A DNA stretch of 17,693 nt, taken from the NCBI GenBank assembly GCA_964642165.1, contig CAZXOC010000149.1:1-17693 (forward strand). The letters are read 5' to 3'. The stretch is from CAYRVX01 sp964642165 (GTDB taxonomy: Bacteria > Planctomycetota > Phycisphaerae > SM23-33). Below the pieces are notes generated by a model. The model was not told the origin of the DNA. It saw nothing but the letters and a program-made list of their open reading frames with translations, and searched no databases. Positions 1-7,549 of this stretch are shown in pieces (within the stretch, counting starts at the first letter, position 1; each line of letters opens with the position of its first letter). Both the position numbers and the translations under genes were made by a program.

Positions 1-228
1 GGTCACCTCGCCGGCGTCGGGTGCCTCAGTGGCGGCCGGCGGCTGCGCTTTGGCCGGGGCGGGGGCCCTCGCCTTGGCCGTCTTGCGGCCACCGGCTTTG
101 GCGGAGCGGGCCTTGCCCTTTCTGGCGGCGGCTTTGGCCTTCCTGGTGGTGGGGGGCTTCCGGGAGGGGGCTTTCTTCCTGGCGGTCTTGCTGGTGGACT
201 TGGCCTTCTTCGCTGGCTTCGCGGCCAT
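1..228 (-). CDS. Histone H1-like lysine/alanine-rich protein (partial, 3' end beyond window)
   Basis: Seventy-six codons are visible, reading from an ATG at 228 off the left edge with no stop. The protein begins MAAKPAKKAKSTSKTARKK and is almost entirely Lys, Ala, Arg, Pro, Ser and Thr, with AKK, ARKK and TRKAKAAARK repeats. It becomes less basic near the edge (APDAGEV), so another segment may follow. This composition matches bacterial histone H1-like (Hc1/AlgP-type) DNA-binding tails, which bind nucleic acid by charge; no folded domain is visible. An overlapping frame starting at 319 gives a longer ORF but a mixed composition with cysteine clusters, so I treat it as a shadow. The ribosome binding site is weak (CAGGG just before the ATG). 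It lies downstream of sulfatase 1 on the same strand with a 128-base gap and is probably unrelated. The low-complexity call is fairly safe; the function is inferred. Confidence 0.6.
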   Translation of the reverse strand, partial: MAAKPAKKAKSTSKTARKKAPSRKPPTTRKAKAAARKGKARSAKAGGRKTAKARAPAPAKAQPPAATEAPDAGEVT

Positions 229-356
229 CCCTGGCGCCTTTCGCTTCAGTGCAACAACAGGCGTTCCGTTCGCCCTTCTCGGCGAGGCGCACTGTAAACG
301 GCGCACAGAACGGCGTCAAGGAGGGCCGGGCACGTGCGAGCGCCGGGGCGCGGGCG

Positions 357-1799
357 TCAGGCCTGCTTTGCCGCGATGCGCCCGACGGGGCGGCGGTGGG
401 CGGTGATCTCCTTGTCGAAGGCCTTGGCGAGGGCCTTCAGGCGCTTCACCACGTCGCCATGCCGGTCGAAGACGTTGTTCTTCTCGCCGATGTCGGCGTC
501 GAGGTCGTACAGTTCCATCGTCCAGGGACGCTCGGGCTTCTTGCGCCGGCGGTAGTAGAGAGACTCCTTGAGGTGCAGCTTCCACTTGCCGCTGCGCACG
601 GCGGAGAGCTGCCCGGCGCGGCTGTAGTAGAAGAAGGCCTCGTGCGGGGTCTTGGCGCCCGGCTGGCCGGACATCAGCGGCCAGATGTCCTTGCCGTCGA
701 TGACGCGGTCGGTGGGGGCCTTGGTGCCGGCGAGCTTCGCGATGGTCGGCAGGAGGTCCATGGTGGTGGCCAGCTCGGAGCAGACTGTCTTGGCGGGGAT
801 CTTCCCGGGCCAGCGCATGAGGCACGGTTCGCGCATGCCGCCCTCGTAGGTGGTGCCCTTGCCCTCCCGCAGCGGCAGGGCCGCGCCGCCGTGCTTGCCG
901 CGGATCAGCCACGGGCCGTTGTCCGACGTGTAGATCACCAGCGTCTTGTCGGCGAGGCCGTGCTTCTCGAGCGCCTTGAGGATCTCGCCCGTGGACCAGT
1001 CGATGCACTCGATCACGTCGCCGTAGAGGCCCCGCTCGCTTCGGCCCTTGAAGCGGTCGGAGACGTGCAGCGGCGTGTGGGGCATGCTGTGCGGCAAGTA
1101 GAGGAAGAAGGGGCGGTCCCTGTTGGCCTCGATGAACTTCAGGGCCTCGGCGGTGTAGCGCTCGGTCAGGAGCCGCTGGTCGGTGGCGTGCTCGATGACC
1201 TTCTCGTCTCGCATCAGGACCGCGCCGCGCTTGCCGTCGGGCGCCTGGGTCATCATGTCGTTGCTGTAGGGGATGCCGAAGTAGGAATCGAAGCCCTGCC
1301 GGGCCGGCAGGAACGGCGGCAGGTGCCCCAGGTGCCACTTGCCGATGCACGTCGTGGCGTAGCCCCGGTCCCTCAGGAGGTCGGCCAGCGTGATCTCCTT
1401 CGGGTTCAGCCCCGTTCTTGAGCGGGGGAACAGCACGCCCCTCTCCAGCCCGACCCGCTTCGGGTAGCAGCCGGTCAGCAAGGCCGCTCGCGACGGCGTG
1501 CATACGGGCGAGGCCACGTAGAAGCTCGTGAACTTCCTGCCCTCGGCGGCGAGCGAATCGAGGTTCGGCGTCTTGATCTTCGGCGAGCCGAAGCAGCCGA
1601 GGTCCTGGTAGCCCTGGTCGTCGGTGAAGATGAGGACGACGTTGGGCCTGCCCTCGGGTGCGGCGGGCGCGGCGCCGGTCAGGTGGCGCGGCAGGGCCAG
1701 CGCCGCCGTGGCGGCGCCCATCCGGCGGAGCAACTGCCGGCGCGTCAGTCGGCTTGCGGGTGCCGCGGAGCGGCTTGTGGGGTCATTGGAATCGGCCAT
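357..1799 (-). CDS. Tat-exported sulfatase (arylsulfatase family), paralog 1
   Basis: 480 residues. It hydrolyses sulfate esters using a formylglycine made from Cys100 in the C-T-P-S-R motif (100-104). Other active-site signatures are visible: paired Asp60-Asp61 in the first strand (FTDDQG), GKWHLG at 153-158, a P-H-S-M-P-H stretch with His237 and His241, and T-S-D-N-G at 291-295 for the calcium site. The N-terminus has a twin-arginine signal (TRRQLLRR at 19-26, then an Ala/Leu-rich stretch), so the enzyme should be exported already folded. The frame is open upstream to 2036, but the ATG at 1799 is chosen because it follows GAGAGGA and places the Tat signal at the N-terminus. It is divergent from the oxidoreductase gene at 2018. 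Formylglycine formation needs a maturase (anSME or FGE) not present here. The substrate cannot be read; sulfated glycan is likely from context. It is close to the second sulfatase at 5945-7387. Confidence 0.93.
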   Translation of the reverse strand: MADSNDPTSRSAAPASRLTRRQLLRRMGAATAALALPRHLTGAAPAAPEGRPNVVLIFTDDQGYQDLGCFGSPKIKTPNLDSLAAEGRKFTSFYVASPVCTPSRAALLTGCYPKRVGLERGVLFPRSRTGLNPKEITLADLLRDRGYATTCIGKWHLGHLPPFLPARQGFDSYFGIPYSNDMMTQAPDGKRGAVLMRDEKVIEHATDQRLLTERYTAEALKFIEANRDRPFFLYLPHSMPHTPLHVSDRFKGRSERGLYGDVIECIDWSTGEILKALEKHGLADKTLVIYTSDNGPWLIRGKHGGAALPLREGKGTTYEGGMREPCLMRWPGKIPAKTVCSELATTMDLLPTIAKLAGTKAPTDRVIDGKDIWPLMSGQPGAKTPHEAFFYYSRAGQLSAVRSGKWKLHLKESLYYRRRKKPERPWTMELYDLDADIGEKNNVFDRHGDVVKRLKALAKAFDKEITAHRRPVGRIAAKQA

Positions 1800-1917
1800 G
1801 ATCGGTTCCTCTCTTGCCGAACGTCCCGGACGAAGGCTCCCATGCACGTGCAGTAAAACACCGCTCAGCCGCGTGAACAACGGCCTTTCCCGCGGCCGGG
1901 GGCATCGAGGCGGGAGA

Positions 1918-1968
1918 ATCCGACGCGTGGAATCCGCCCGAACGTGCTGTAGCATATCCGACGCGTGG
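1918..1968. repeat. 13-bp perfect direct repeat in divergent promoter region
   Basis: ATCCGACGCGTGG occurs at 1918-1930 and again at 1956-1968, 38 bases apart start to start (about 3.6 helical turns). Both copies lie in the 218-base region shared by sulfatase 1 (minus) and the oxidoreductase (plus), and both contain the palindromic core ACGCGT. Paired sites between divergent genes suggest a regulator binding site controlling both. No regulator gene is in the window, and no clear -35/-10 pair could be placed here. Confidence 0.5.
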
Positions 1969-2017
1969 TCTGCCGCCTGGCCGGGGCGGCCGTCCTGACC
2001 GCGAAGGAGATGCAGCC

Positions 2018-3280
2018 ATGGCAGCGAAACGGACACGCCGGAGCTTTCTCAAGACATCCAGCCTGGCGCTGGCGGCCCCGGCCGTTATCCCCGCCAGCGC
2101 CCTGGGCAGGGGCGGGGCGGTGGCGCCCAGCGAGAGGATCGTGCTCGGGGCCATCGGCATCGGTCCGCGCGGCCGGTACGTGTTGAGCTGCATGATGGCC
2201 GAGCCGGACGTCCAGTTCGTGGCCATTTGCGACGTGCAGGCCAGCCGGCGCGGCCAGGTCAAGGCCATGGCCGACAGCAAGTACGGCAACCGGGACTGCG
2301 TGATGTATCGCGACATGTTCCGGCTGCTCGCCCGGAAGGACATCGACGCCGTGCTGGTGGCCACGGGCGACCGCTGGCATGCCCTGGCCTCGATTCTGGC
2401 GGCGAAGGCCGGCAAGGACGTCTACAGCGAGAAGCCTTGCGGGATCGCGATCGGCGACTGCCAGGAGCTGGCGGACGTGATGCATCGCTACGGGCGCGTG
2501 TTCCAGGCAGGGACGCAGCGGCGAACGATCGACAACTTCCGGTTCGCCGTTCACCTGGCCCGCAGCGGCAAGCTCGGGAAGCTCCACACCCTCCACGCGT
2601 CCATCTACAGGCTCCAGGTCCTCTACGACTGGCTGCCCGCCGAGCCCGAGCCGCCGAAGGACGTGGTCGACTGGGACCGCTGGCTCGGGCCGGCTCCGTG
2701 GCGGCCGTACAACCACCGCTACGTCCAGGGCCGCTGGCGGAAGTACTTCGACTTCGACTCCGGCGCCACGCTGCTGGACTGGGGCGCCCACACGGTGGAT
2801 CTGTGCCAGTGGGCGAACGATGCGGACACGACCACGCCCGTGTCGTTCGAGCCGGACGGCAACACGATCCATGCCCGCTATGCCAACGGCGTCAAGCTGG
2901 TGATGCGCAGCGGCGGCTGGCTTGGGCTGGGGACGTGTCCCGTGCGGTTCGAGGGCGACGAGGGCTGGGTCGAGACGGGCGACAGCGGGAGGATCGAGCT
3001 CCATCCCAAGTCGCTTCTCGATGAGCGGAAGCGTTTCGTCGTGCGGGGGACGCATCCGGCACAGCACACGCGAAACTTCTTCGACTGCGTGAAATCCCGC
3101 GCCCTGACCGCGGCGAACGCCGACGTCATGCGCCATTCGCACGTCGCCTGTCACGCCGCGGCTATCGCCTGGCAGCTTGGGCGGAAGGTCACGTTCGACC
3201 CCGCCCGGGAGGCCTTCGTCGGCGACGAGGAGGCCAACCGAATGCGGACGCGCGCCAAGCGCGCCCCGTGGCACGCGTGA
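2018..3280 (+). CDS. Tat-exported Gfo/Idh/MocA-family oxidoreductase
   Basis: 420 residues. It is an NAD(P)-dependent sugar or polyol oxidoreductase by family. The N-terminus is a classic twin-arginine signal (RTRRSFLKTSS, residues 5-15) followed by an Ala-rich stretch. The Rossmann start is GAIGIGPRG (44-52), with Asp72 ending the second strand (AICD). The family signature EKP is at 138-140 (DVYSEKPCG). The C-terminal alpha/beta domain holds D-W-G-A-H-T-V-D (254-261), where His258 and Asp261 match the usual catalytic G-x-H-x-x-D. The ATG at 2018 is preceded by AAGGAG at 2004-2009. The HEAT-repeat gene follows after 59 bases, probably in the same operon. Export of a nucleotide-dependent enzyme is common in Planctomycetota members of this family, where the dinucleotide is thought to travel tightly bound. 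The substrate is unknown; pairing with a sulfatase suggests a glycan-derived sugar. Confidence 0.92.
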   Translation: MAAKRTRRSFLKTSSLALAAPAVIPASALGRGGAVAPSERIVLGAIGIGPRGRYVLSCMMAEPDVQFVAICDVQASRRGQVKAMADSKYGNRDCVMYRDMFRLLARKDIDAVLVATGDRWHALASILAAKAGKDVYSEKPCGIAIGDCQELADVMHRYGRVFQAGTQRRTIDNFRFAVHLARSGKLGKLHTLHASIYRLQVLYDWLPAEPEPPKDVVDWDRWLGPAPWRPYNHRYVQGRWRKYFDFDSGATLLDWGAHTVDLCQWANDADTTTPVSFEPDGNTIHARYANGVKLVMRSGGWLGLGTCPVRFEGDEGWVETGDSGRIELHPKSLLDERKRFVVRGTHPAQHTRNFFDCVKSRALTAANADVMRHSHVACHAAAIAWQLGRKVTFDPAREAFVGDEEANRMRTRAKRAPWHA

Positions 3281-3339
3281 GGACAACCGGGCGCTGCGGC
3301 CCGAGCGGCCGGCGAGCCATCTTGCGGAAAGGTCCACCC

Positions 3340-5880
3340 ATGAGAACGCAGCGATACGTCGCGACCGCCGCCCTTGCCCTTGTGGGCATCGTGGGTGCTC
3401 CCGCGCTGCCGGGCGCTCCGGGGGCCTCGGACACGCGCCGGAAGCGCGAGGCAGAGCAGAAACTCGTCGCGGTGCTGCGCTCCGACGCGCCGCTGTTCCG
3501 GAAGGCGAGGGCGTGCCAGCAGTTGGCCGTGGTCGGCGGCAGGAATGCGGTTGGCGCGCTGGCTGCCCTTCTGGACGACGCGTCCCTCGGCGACTACGCG
3601 CGGTTGGGTCTGGAGCCGATCGACGACCCGAGTGTCGACGAGGCACTTCGTCAGGCGATGGGCAGGCTCGATGGCCGCCTGCTGGCCGGGGTGGTCAACT
3701 CGATCGGGGTCCGGCGCGACGCGAAGGCGGTCGAGGGACTGCGGAAGCTCGTGCGGGCACCCGGCAGGGGGGTGGCCTCGGAGGCCCTGGCGGCGCTGGG
3801 CCGGATCGCCACCGACGAGGCGATCGAGACCATCCGGCAGGTCCTCGCCGAAGGCCCGGCGACGCTCCGGACCGCCGCGGCGGATGCCTGTCTAACCGCG
3901 GCCGAACGCCTGTCGGCCCGGGGCAAGCAGGCCGAGGCCGTCCGCCTGTACGATGCCGTCCGCAAGGCGGACGTGCCCGGACATGTCCGCGCGTCGGCCA
4001 CGCGCAGCGCGATCCTGGCCCGGGGGACGGCCGGCCTGACGCTGCTCCTGGAGCAACTGGAAACCAAGGACCCCGCCATGGTCGGCGTCGCGCTTCGAGC
4101 GGCTCGTGAGCTGCCCGGGCCCGCGGTGTCGGAGAAGCTGACGGCTGCGTTGGGCAAGGTGCGGCCGGACGTCCAGGCGCTGCTGATCGGTGTGCTGGTG
4201 GATCGCGGGGCCGCAACCGCGCGCGAGGAGATCGCCGCCCTGGCCGCCGGCGGTACGTCGCGGGTCCGCCTGGCATCGCTGAAGGCCCTCGGGAAGATCG
4301 GCGACGCCTCCGCCGTGGCGGTCCTTGTGAGGGCCGCAGGCGCCGGCGGCACCGAGGGGGCCGCCGCCCGCGCGAGCCTTCGAACGCTCGACGCTCCCGG
4401 CGCCGACGCGGCGATCCTGGCGGGCATGAAGGCCGCTGAGGGCGAGCGGCGCGTCGAGCTAATCGACGTGCTGGCCGACCGTCGCTGTGCTAACGCCACC
4501 GCTGCGCTGCTCCGCGAAGCCGCACGTGATGACGCGGACGTCGCCAAGGCGGCCTTCCAGGCCCTGGGCGTCCTGGCGAAACCGAAGGACCTTCCGGCGA
4601 TGGCGAAGCTCCTCCTGGCCGCCGGGGGGAGGGCCGCCGGCAGCGAGGCCGAGAACGCCGTCGTCCTCGTTTCCGCCCGGATCGCCGACGCCGCCCGGCG
4701 CGCGGATGCCGTTCTAGCCGCCGTGGCGTCGGCCGGGCGACCCGCCCAACGGGCCTCGCTGGTTCGGGTGCTGGGAAGGATCGGCGGCGCGAAGGCCTAC
4801 GAGGCCCTCGCCGCAGCGCTCGGCGATACCGACGCCGACGTCAACGACGCCGCCGTTCGGGCCGTGGCGGCATGGCCCGACGCTCGGGCCGCCCCGGTGC
4901 TGCTGGGCCTGAGCCGGAACGCCGCGAACGACACGCACCGCGTGCTGGCCCTGCGGGGCTACGTCCGGCTGCTGGGCCTGGCCAAGGACCGCCATCCGCG
5001 GCAGACCGTGCGGAAGTACGCCGACGTGCTGGCCGCCGCGCGCCGGGGCGACTCGAAGAAGCTGATCCTCGCCGGCCTGGCGAACGTGGCCCACGGCGAC
5101 GCGCTGGACCTGGCGATGGCGCACCTGGGCGACGCGGGCGTGCGGTCCGAGGCGGCCTCCGCCGCGGTGAAGATCGCCCGCGCGATCATGGGGGCGGATC
5201 GCCAGGCCGCCCGAGCGGCGATGGAGAAGGTCCTGGCCGTGGCGAAGAACAAGCGTGTAGCCGCCGAGGCGCGACAGATCATCCGGCAGATCGACCGCTT
5301 CGCCGACAGCATCACGGCCTGGCGGATCGCCGGGCCCTACGCCGCGAGAGGCAAGCGATACGACCAGTTGTTCGACGTGGCCTTCGAGCCGGAGAAGCCC
5401 CGCGCCAAGGGCGTGGCATGGCGCCCGCTCGCCGCCGGGACGGACCCGAAGCGCCCGTGGCTGCTGGACCTGCTCCGGGCCGTCGGCGGCACGCAGCGCG
5501 TCGCCTACGCGCTGACGTGGGTCCATTCCGATGCGGCCCGGCCGGCCCGGCTCGAGCTCGGGACCGACGACGGCGTCAAGGCGTGGCTCAACGGCCGGCT
5601 CGTTCACGCCAACAACACGGCTCGCGCCGCCACGCCCTACACGGACCGGGCCGACGTGTCCCTGAAGGCCGGGTGGAACCCGCTGCTCCTGAAGATCACG
5701 CAGAACAACCTGACGTGGGAGTTCTGCGCCCGCCTCTGCCGCCGGGACGGACGGAAGCTGGAGGGCGTTCGCATCGACGCCGCGCACGAGGGCGACTGGA
5801 CGCTCCCCGCCGCGTCGGCGGCCCCGAGGCCTGTCGAGCCGGGCGGGCCCGCCAAGCCCAACGGAAGCTCGAGCCCGTGA
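3340..5880 (+). CDS. Secreted HEAT-repeat protein with C-terminal beta-rich domain
   Basis: 846 residues. A Sec-type signal peptide occupies about residues 1-29 (MRTQRYVATAALALVGIVGA). From about 35 to 650 the protein is a long run of helical HEAT/PBS-lyase-like repeats rich in Ala, Leu and Arg (for example VLGRIGGAKAYEALAAALGD), roughly fifteen or more units. From about 655 the character changes: AWRIAGPYAARG, a WRPL segment, then TDDGVKAWLNGRLVHAN (near 741), a W-N-P-L-L-L-K-I strand and a W-E-F-C-A-R-L strand. This looks like the beta-sandwich found at the end of many planctomycete exported proteins. The ATG at 3340 is chosen because GGAAAGG lies 7 bases upstream and it begins a proper signal peptide; an earlier GTG at 3268 overlaps the preceding gene and has neither. 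No catalytic motif is visible. A scaffold or binding role in the periplasm or at the surface is inferred. It ends 64 bases from convergent sulfatase 2. Confidence 0.88.
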   Translation: MRTQRYVATAALALVGIVGAPALPGAPGASDTRRKREAEQKLVAVLRSDAPLFRKARACQQLAVVGGRNAVGALAALLDDASLGDYARLGLEPIDDPSVDEALRQAMGRLDGRLLAGVVNSIGVRRDAKAVEGLRKLVRAPGRGVASEALAALGRIATDEAIETIRQVLAEGPATLRTAAADACLTAAERLSARGKQAEAVRLYDAVRKADVPGHVRASATRSAILARGTAGLTLLLEQLETKDPAMVGVALRAARELPGPAVSEKLTAALGKVRPDVQALLIGVLVDRGAATAREEIAALAAGGTSRVRLASLKALGKIGDASAVAVLVRAAGAGGTEGAAARASLRTLDAPGADAAILAGMKAAEGERRVELIDVLADRRCANATAALLREAARDDADVAKAAFQALGVLAKPKDLPAMAKLLLAAGGRAAGSEAENAVVLVSARIADAARRADAVLAAVASAGRPAQRASLVRVLGRIGGAKAYEALAAALGDTDADVNDAAVRAVAAWPDARAAPVLLGLSRNAANDTHRVLALRGYVRLLGLAKDRHPRQTVRKYADVLAAARRGDSKKLILAGLANVAHGDALDLAMAHLGDAGVRSEAASAAVKIARAIMGADRQAARAAMEKVLAVAKNKRVAAEARQIIRQIDRFADSITAWRIAGPYAARGKRYDQLFDVAFEPEKPRAKGVAWRPLAAGTDPKRPWLLDLLRAVGGTQRVAYALTWVHSDAARPARLELGTDDGVKAWLNGRLVHANNTARAATPYTDRADVSLKAGWNPLLLKITQNNLTWEFCARLCRRDGRKLEGVRIDAAHEGDWTLPAASAAPRPVEPGGPAKPNGSSSP

Positions 5881-5944
5881 GCAACGAGGGGGACGGACCC
5901 ATCCGGATCCGCCCCATCGGCCTGTGGAACTGCCCCGACGCCGC

Positions 5945-7387
5945 TCAGACCGTGCCCGCGGGGCGCGAGTTATTCCCGATCTCCCGGTCGAAGCGATCGA
6001 AGAGGTCGCGGAGTCGCTTGACCACGTCGGGGTGCTTGTCGGCGAGGTTGTTCTGCTCGCCGATGTCGGCCGCCAGGTCGTAGAGTTGCACGCCCGTGGG
6101 CTGGGGCTTCGGGGCCGGCTGGCCCTTCTTGCGCCGGACCCGCCGGCGCGGGGGCTTGACGTGCAGCTTCCACTTGCCGCTGCGGACGGCGGCGAGCTGG
6201 CCTTGGGACGTGTGGTAGAAGAACGCTTCGTGCGGCGTCGTCGCGCCGCGCTCGCCCGCCATCAGCGGCCAGACGTCCTTCCCGTCGATCACGCGGTCGG
6301 TCGGCACGTTCCCGCCGGCGAGCTTCGTCAGCGTCGGCAGCAGGTCCAGGATCGTCGCGACCTCGCCGCAGACCTTCCCGGCGGGGACTTTCCCGGGCCA
6401 GCGCATGAGGCACGGCTCGCGCATGCCGCCCTCCCAGGTCGAGCCCTTCTTGCCGCGCAGCGGTCCCGCCGAGCCGGGCGCCGGGCCGTTGTCCGACGTG
6501 TAGACCACCAGCGTCTTCTCGTCGATGCCGAGCTTCTTGAGGGCCTTGAGGATCTCGCCCGTGCTCCAGTCGAGGCCGGCGATCACGTCGCCGAACAGCC
6601 CCGCGCCGCTCGTGCCCTTGAACCGCTCCGAGACGTGCAGGGGGTAGTGACACATGGTGTGAGGAAGGTAGAGGAAGAACGGGCGGTCCTTGTTGGCCGT
6701 GATGAACCGGACGGCCTCCGCGGTGTAGCGCTCGGTGAGCGTGGCCTGGTCGGCGGGATACTCGATGACCTCCTCGTCGCGCATCAGGGGCACGGTGCTT
6801 CGCTTCCTCTCGCCCTTCTCGCGCTGCTCGTCGGTGAAGTCAGCCGGAAGCTTGGCGTCCTTGGCGTAGGTCATCCCGGCCGGCAGCCACATGTCGTTGC
6901 TGAACGGGATGCCGTAGTAGGCGTCGAAGCCCTGGCGCGTCGGCAGGAACTTCCTCTGGAAGCCGAGGTGCCACTTGCCGATGCACATCGTGGCGTAGCC
7001 CTGCCGCTTGAGCAGCTCGGCGAGGGTGATCTCGGAGGGGTTCAGGCCCTTCTTGGAGTTGGGGAACAGCACGTGACGGTGCAGGCTGACCCGCCGGGGG
7101 TAGCAGCCCGTCATCAGCGACGACCTCGTCGGCGTGCAGACCGGCGCGGTGACGTAGAAGTCCGTGAACTTCATCCCCTCGGCGGCCATGCGATCCCAGT
7201 TCGGCGTCTTGAGCTTCTTCGAGCCGTAGCAGGCCATGTCGCCGTAGCCCTGGTCGTCGGCGTAGATGACGATGAAGTTGGGCCGGCTCCGTGCCGTCGC
7301 GCCCGCCACCCACCTCGGCGCGGCCAACGCCGCCGCCCCGGCCCCGAGACCCCTGAGGAACGCACGCCGATCGAGCTTCGCTTGCAT
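5945..7387 (-). CDS. Tat-exported sulfatase (arylsulfatase family), paralog 2
   Basis: 480 residues, the same length as the sulfatase at 357-1799 and clearly paralogous (shared blocks EGGMREPCLMRWPGK, PTDRVIDGKD, VRSGKWKLH). The formylglycine site is Cys84 in C-T-P-T-R (84-88); Thr replaces the more usual Ser at position four, a known CxPxR variant. Asp44-Asp45, GKWHLG (137-142), His243/His247 and T-S-D-N-G (297-301) complete the active site. A twin-arginine signal (DRRAFLRGLG, 6-15) leads the protein. The frame is open far upstream to 8650 because it runs antisense to the next gene; the ATG at 7387 follows AGGGAG and starts the Tat signal. Compared with paralog 1 it has a charged insert near 180-197 (DFTDEQREKGERKRS) and a basic, Pro-rich segment near 411-430. 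It is divergent from the URO-D-like gene. The substrate is unknown; the insert suggests a different glycan from paralog 1. Confidence 0.93.
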   Translation of the reverse strand: MQAKLDRRAFLRGLGAGAAALAAPRWVAGATARSRPNFIVIYADDQGYGDMACYGSKKLKTPNWDRMAAEGMKFTDFYVTAPVCTPTRSSLMTGCYPRRVSLHRHVLFPNSKKGLNPSEITLAELLKRQGYATMCIGKWHLGFQRKFLPTRQGFDAYYGIPFSNDMWLPAGMTYAKDAKLPADFTDEQREKGERKRSTVPLMRDEEVIEYPADQATLTERYTAEAVRFITANKDRPFFLYLPHTMCHYPLHVSERFKGTSGAGLFGDVIAGLDWSTGEILKALKKLGIDEKTLVVYTSDNGPAPGSAGPLRGKKGSTWEGGMREPCLMRWPGKVPAGKVCGEVATILDLLPTLTKLAGGNVPTDRVIDGKDVWPLMAGERGATTPHEAFFYHTSQGQLAAVRSGKWKLHVKPPRRRVRRKKGQPAPKPQPTGVQLYDLAADIGEQNNLADKHPDVVKRLRDLFDRFDREIGNNSRPAGTV

Positions 7388-7437
7388 GACTTTCTCCCTT
7401 GGAAGGAAACGTCCAGTGCCGGCCGATACTCTATCAA

Positions 7438-7480
7438 ACCGCCCGGCCGCGCGCAAGTGCCGATCGCCGCGCCGGGCGGT
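7438..7480. repeat. 10-bp perfect inverted repeat between sulfatase 2 and URO-D-like gene
   Basis: ACCGCCCGGC (7438-7447) and GCCGGGCGGT (7471-7480) are exact reverse complements separated by 23 bases. They sit centrally in the 162-base divergent region. The element could be an operator half-site pair or a stem-loop in the leader of the plus-strand gene. High GC content makes chance pairing easier, so function is uncertain. Confidence 0.4.
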
Positions 7481-7489
7481 CTTGTATTC

Positions 7490-7534
7490 CCGCGGGGCAT
7501 GCGGCACACTCCCCGGGTCGGCGGCACCCCGCGG
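7490..7534 (+). promoter_or_regulatory. Possible leader stem-loop just before the URO-D-like gene ribosome binding site
   Basis: CCGCGGGG (7490-7497) and CCCCGCGG (7527-7534) are perfectly complementary. The 3' arm ends one base before the GAAGG ribosome binding site at 7536-7540. An internal CTCCCCGGG offers an alternative partner for the 5' arm. If transcribed, the structure could affect translation start. No known riboswitch core, such as a cobalamin box, was recognised. Confidence 0.3.
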
Positions 7535-7549
7535 TGAAGGCCAGACGGC

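Noticed and set aside
26..319. A 97-codon minus-strand ORF at the left edge.
   Set aside because: It overlaps the H1-like frame, which has the more coherent composition; this one reads as a shifted copy with odd cysteine runs at its start.
5888..5915. Possible bidirectional terminator between the convergent HEAT and sulfatase 2 genes.
   Set aside because: The stem can only be drawn with bulges (CGGA/TCCG, then GGA/TCC and GGG/CCC) and has no U-run on either strand.
5924..7537. A 537-codon plus-strand frame opposite sulfatase 2.
   Set aside because: It mirrors the sulfatase codon by codon and shows no domain; the same applies to the long plus-strand frames over 21-1421 and 14189-16249.
7388..7549. 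A cobalamin riboswitch before the URO-D-like gene.
   Set aside because: No B12 box or recognisable core was found; only simple inverted repeats are visible.
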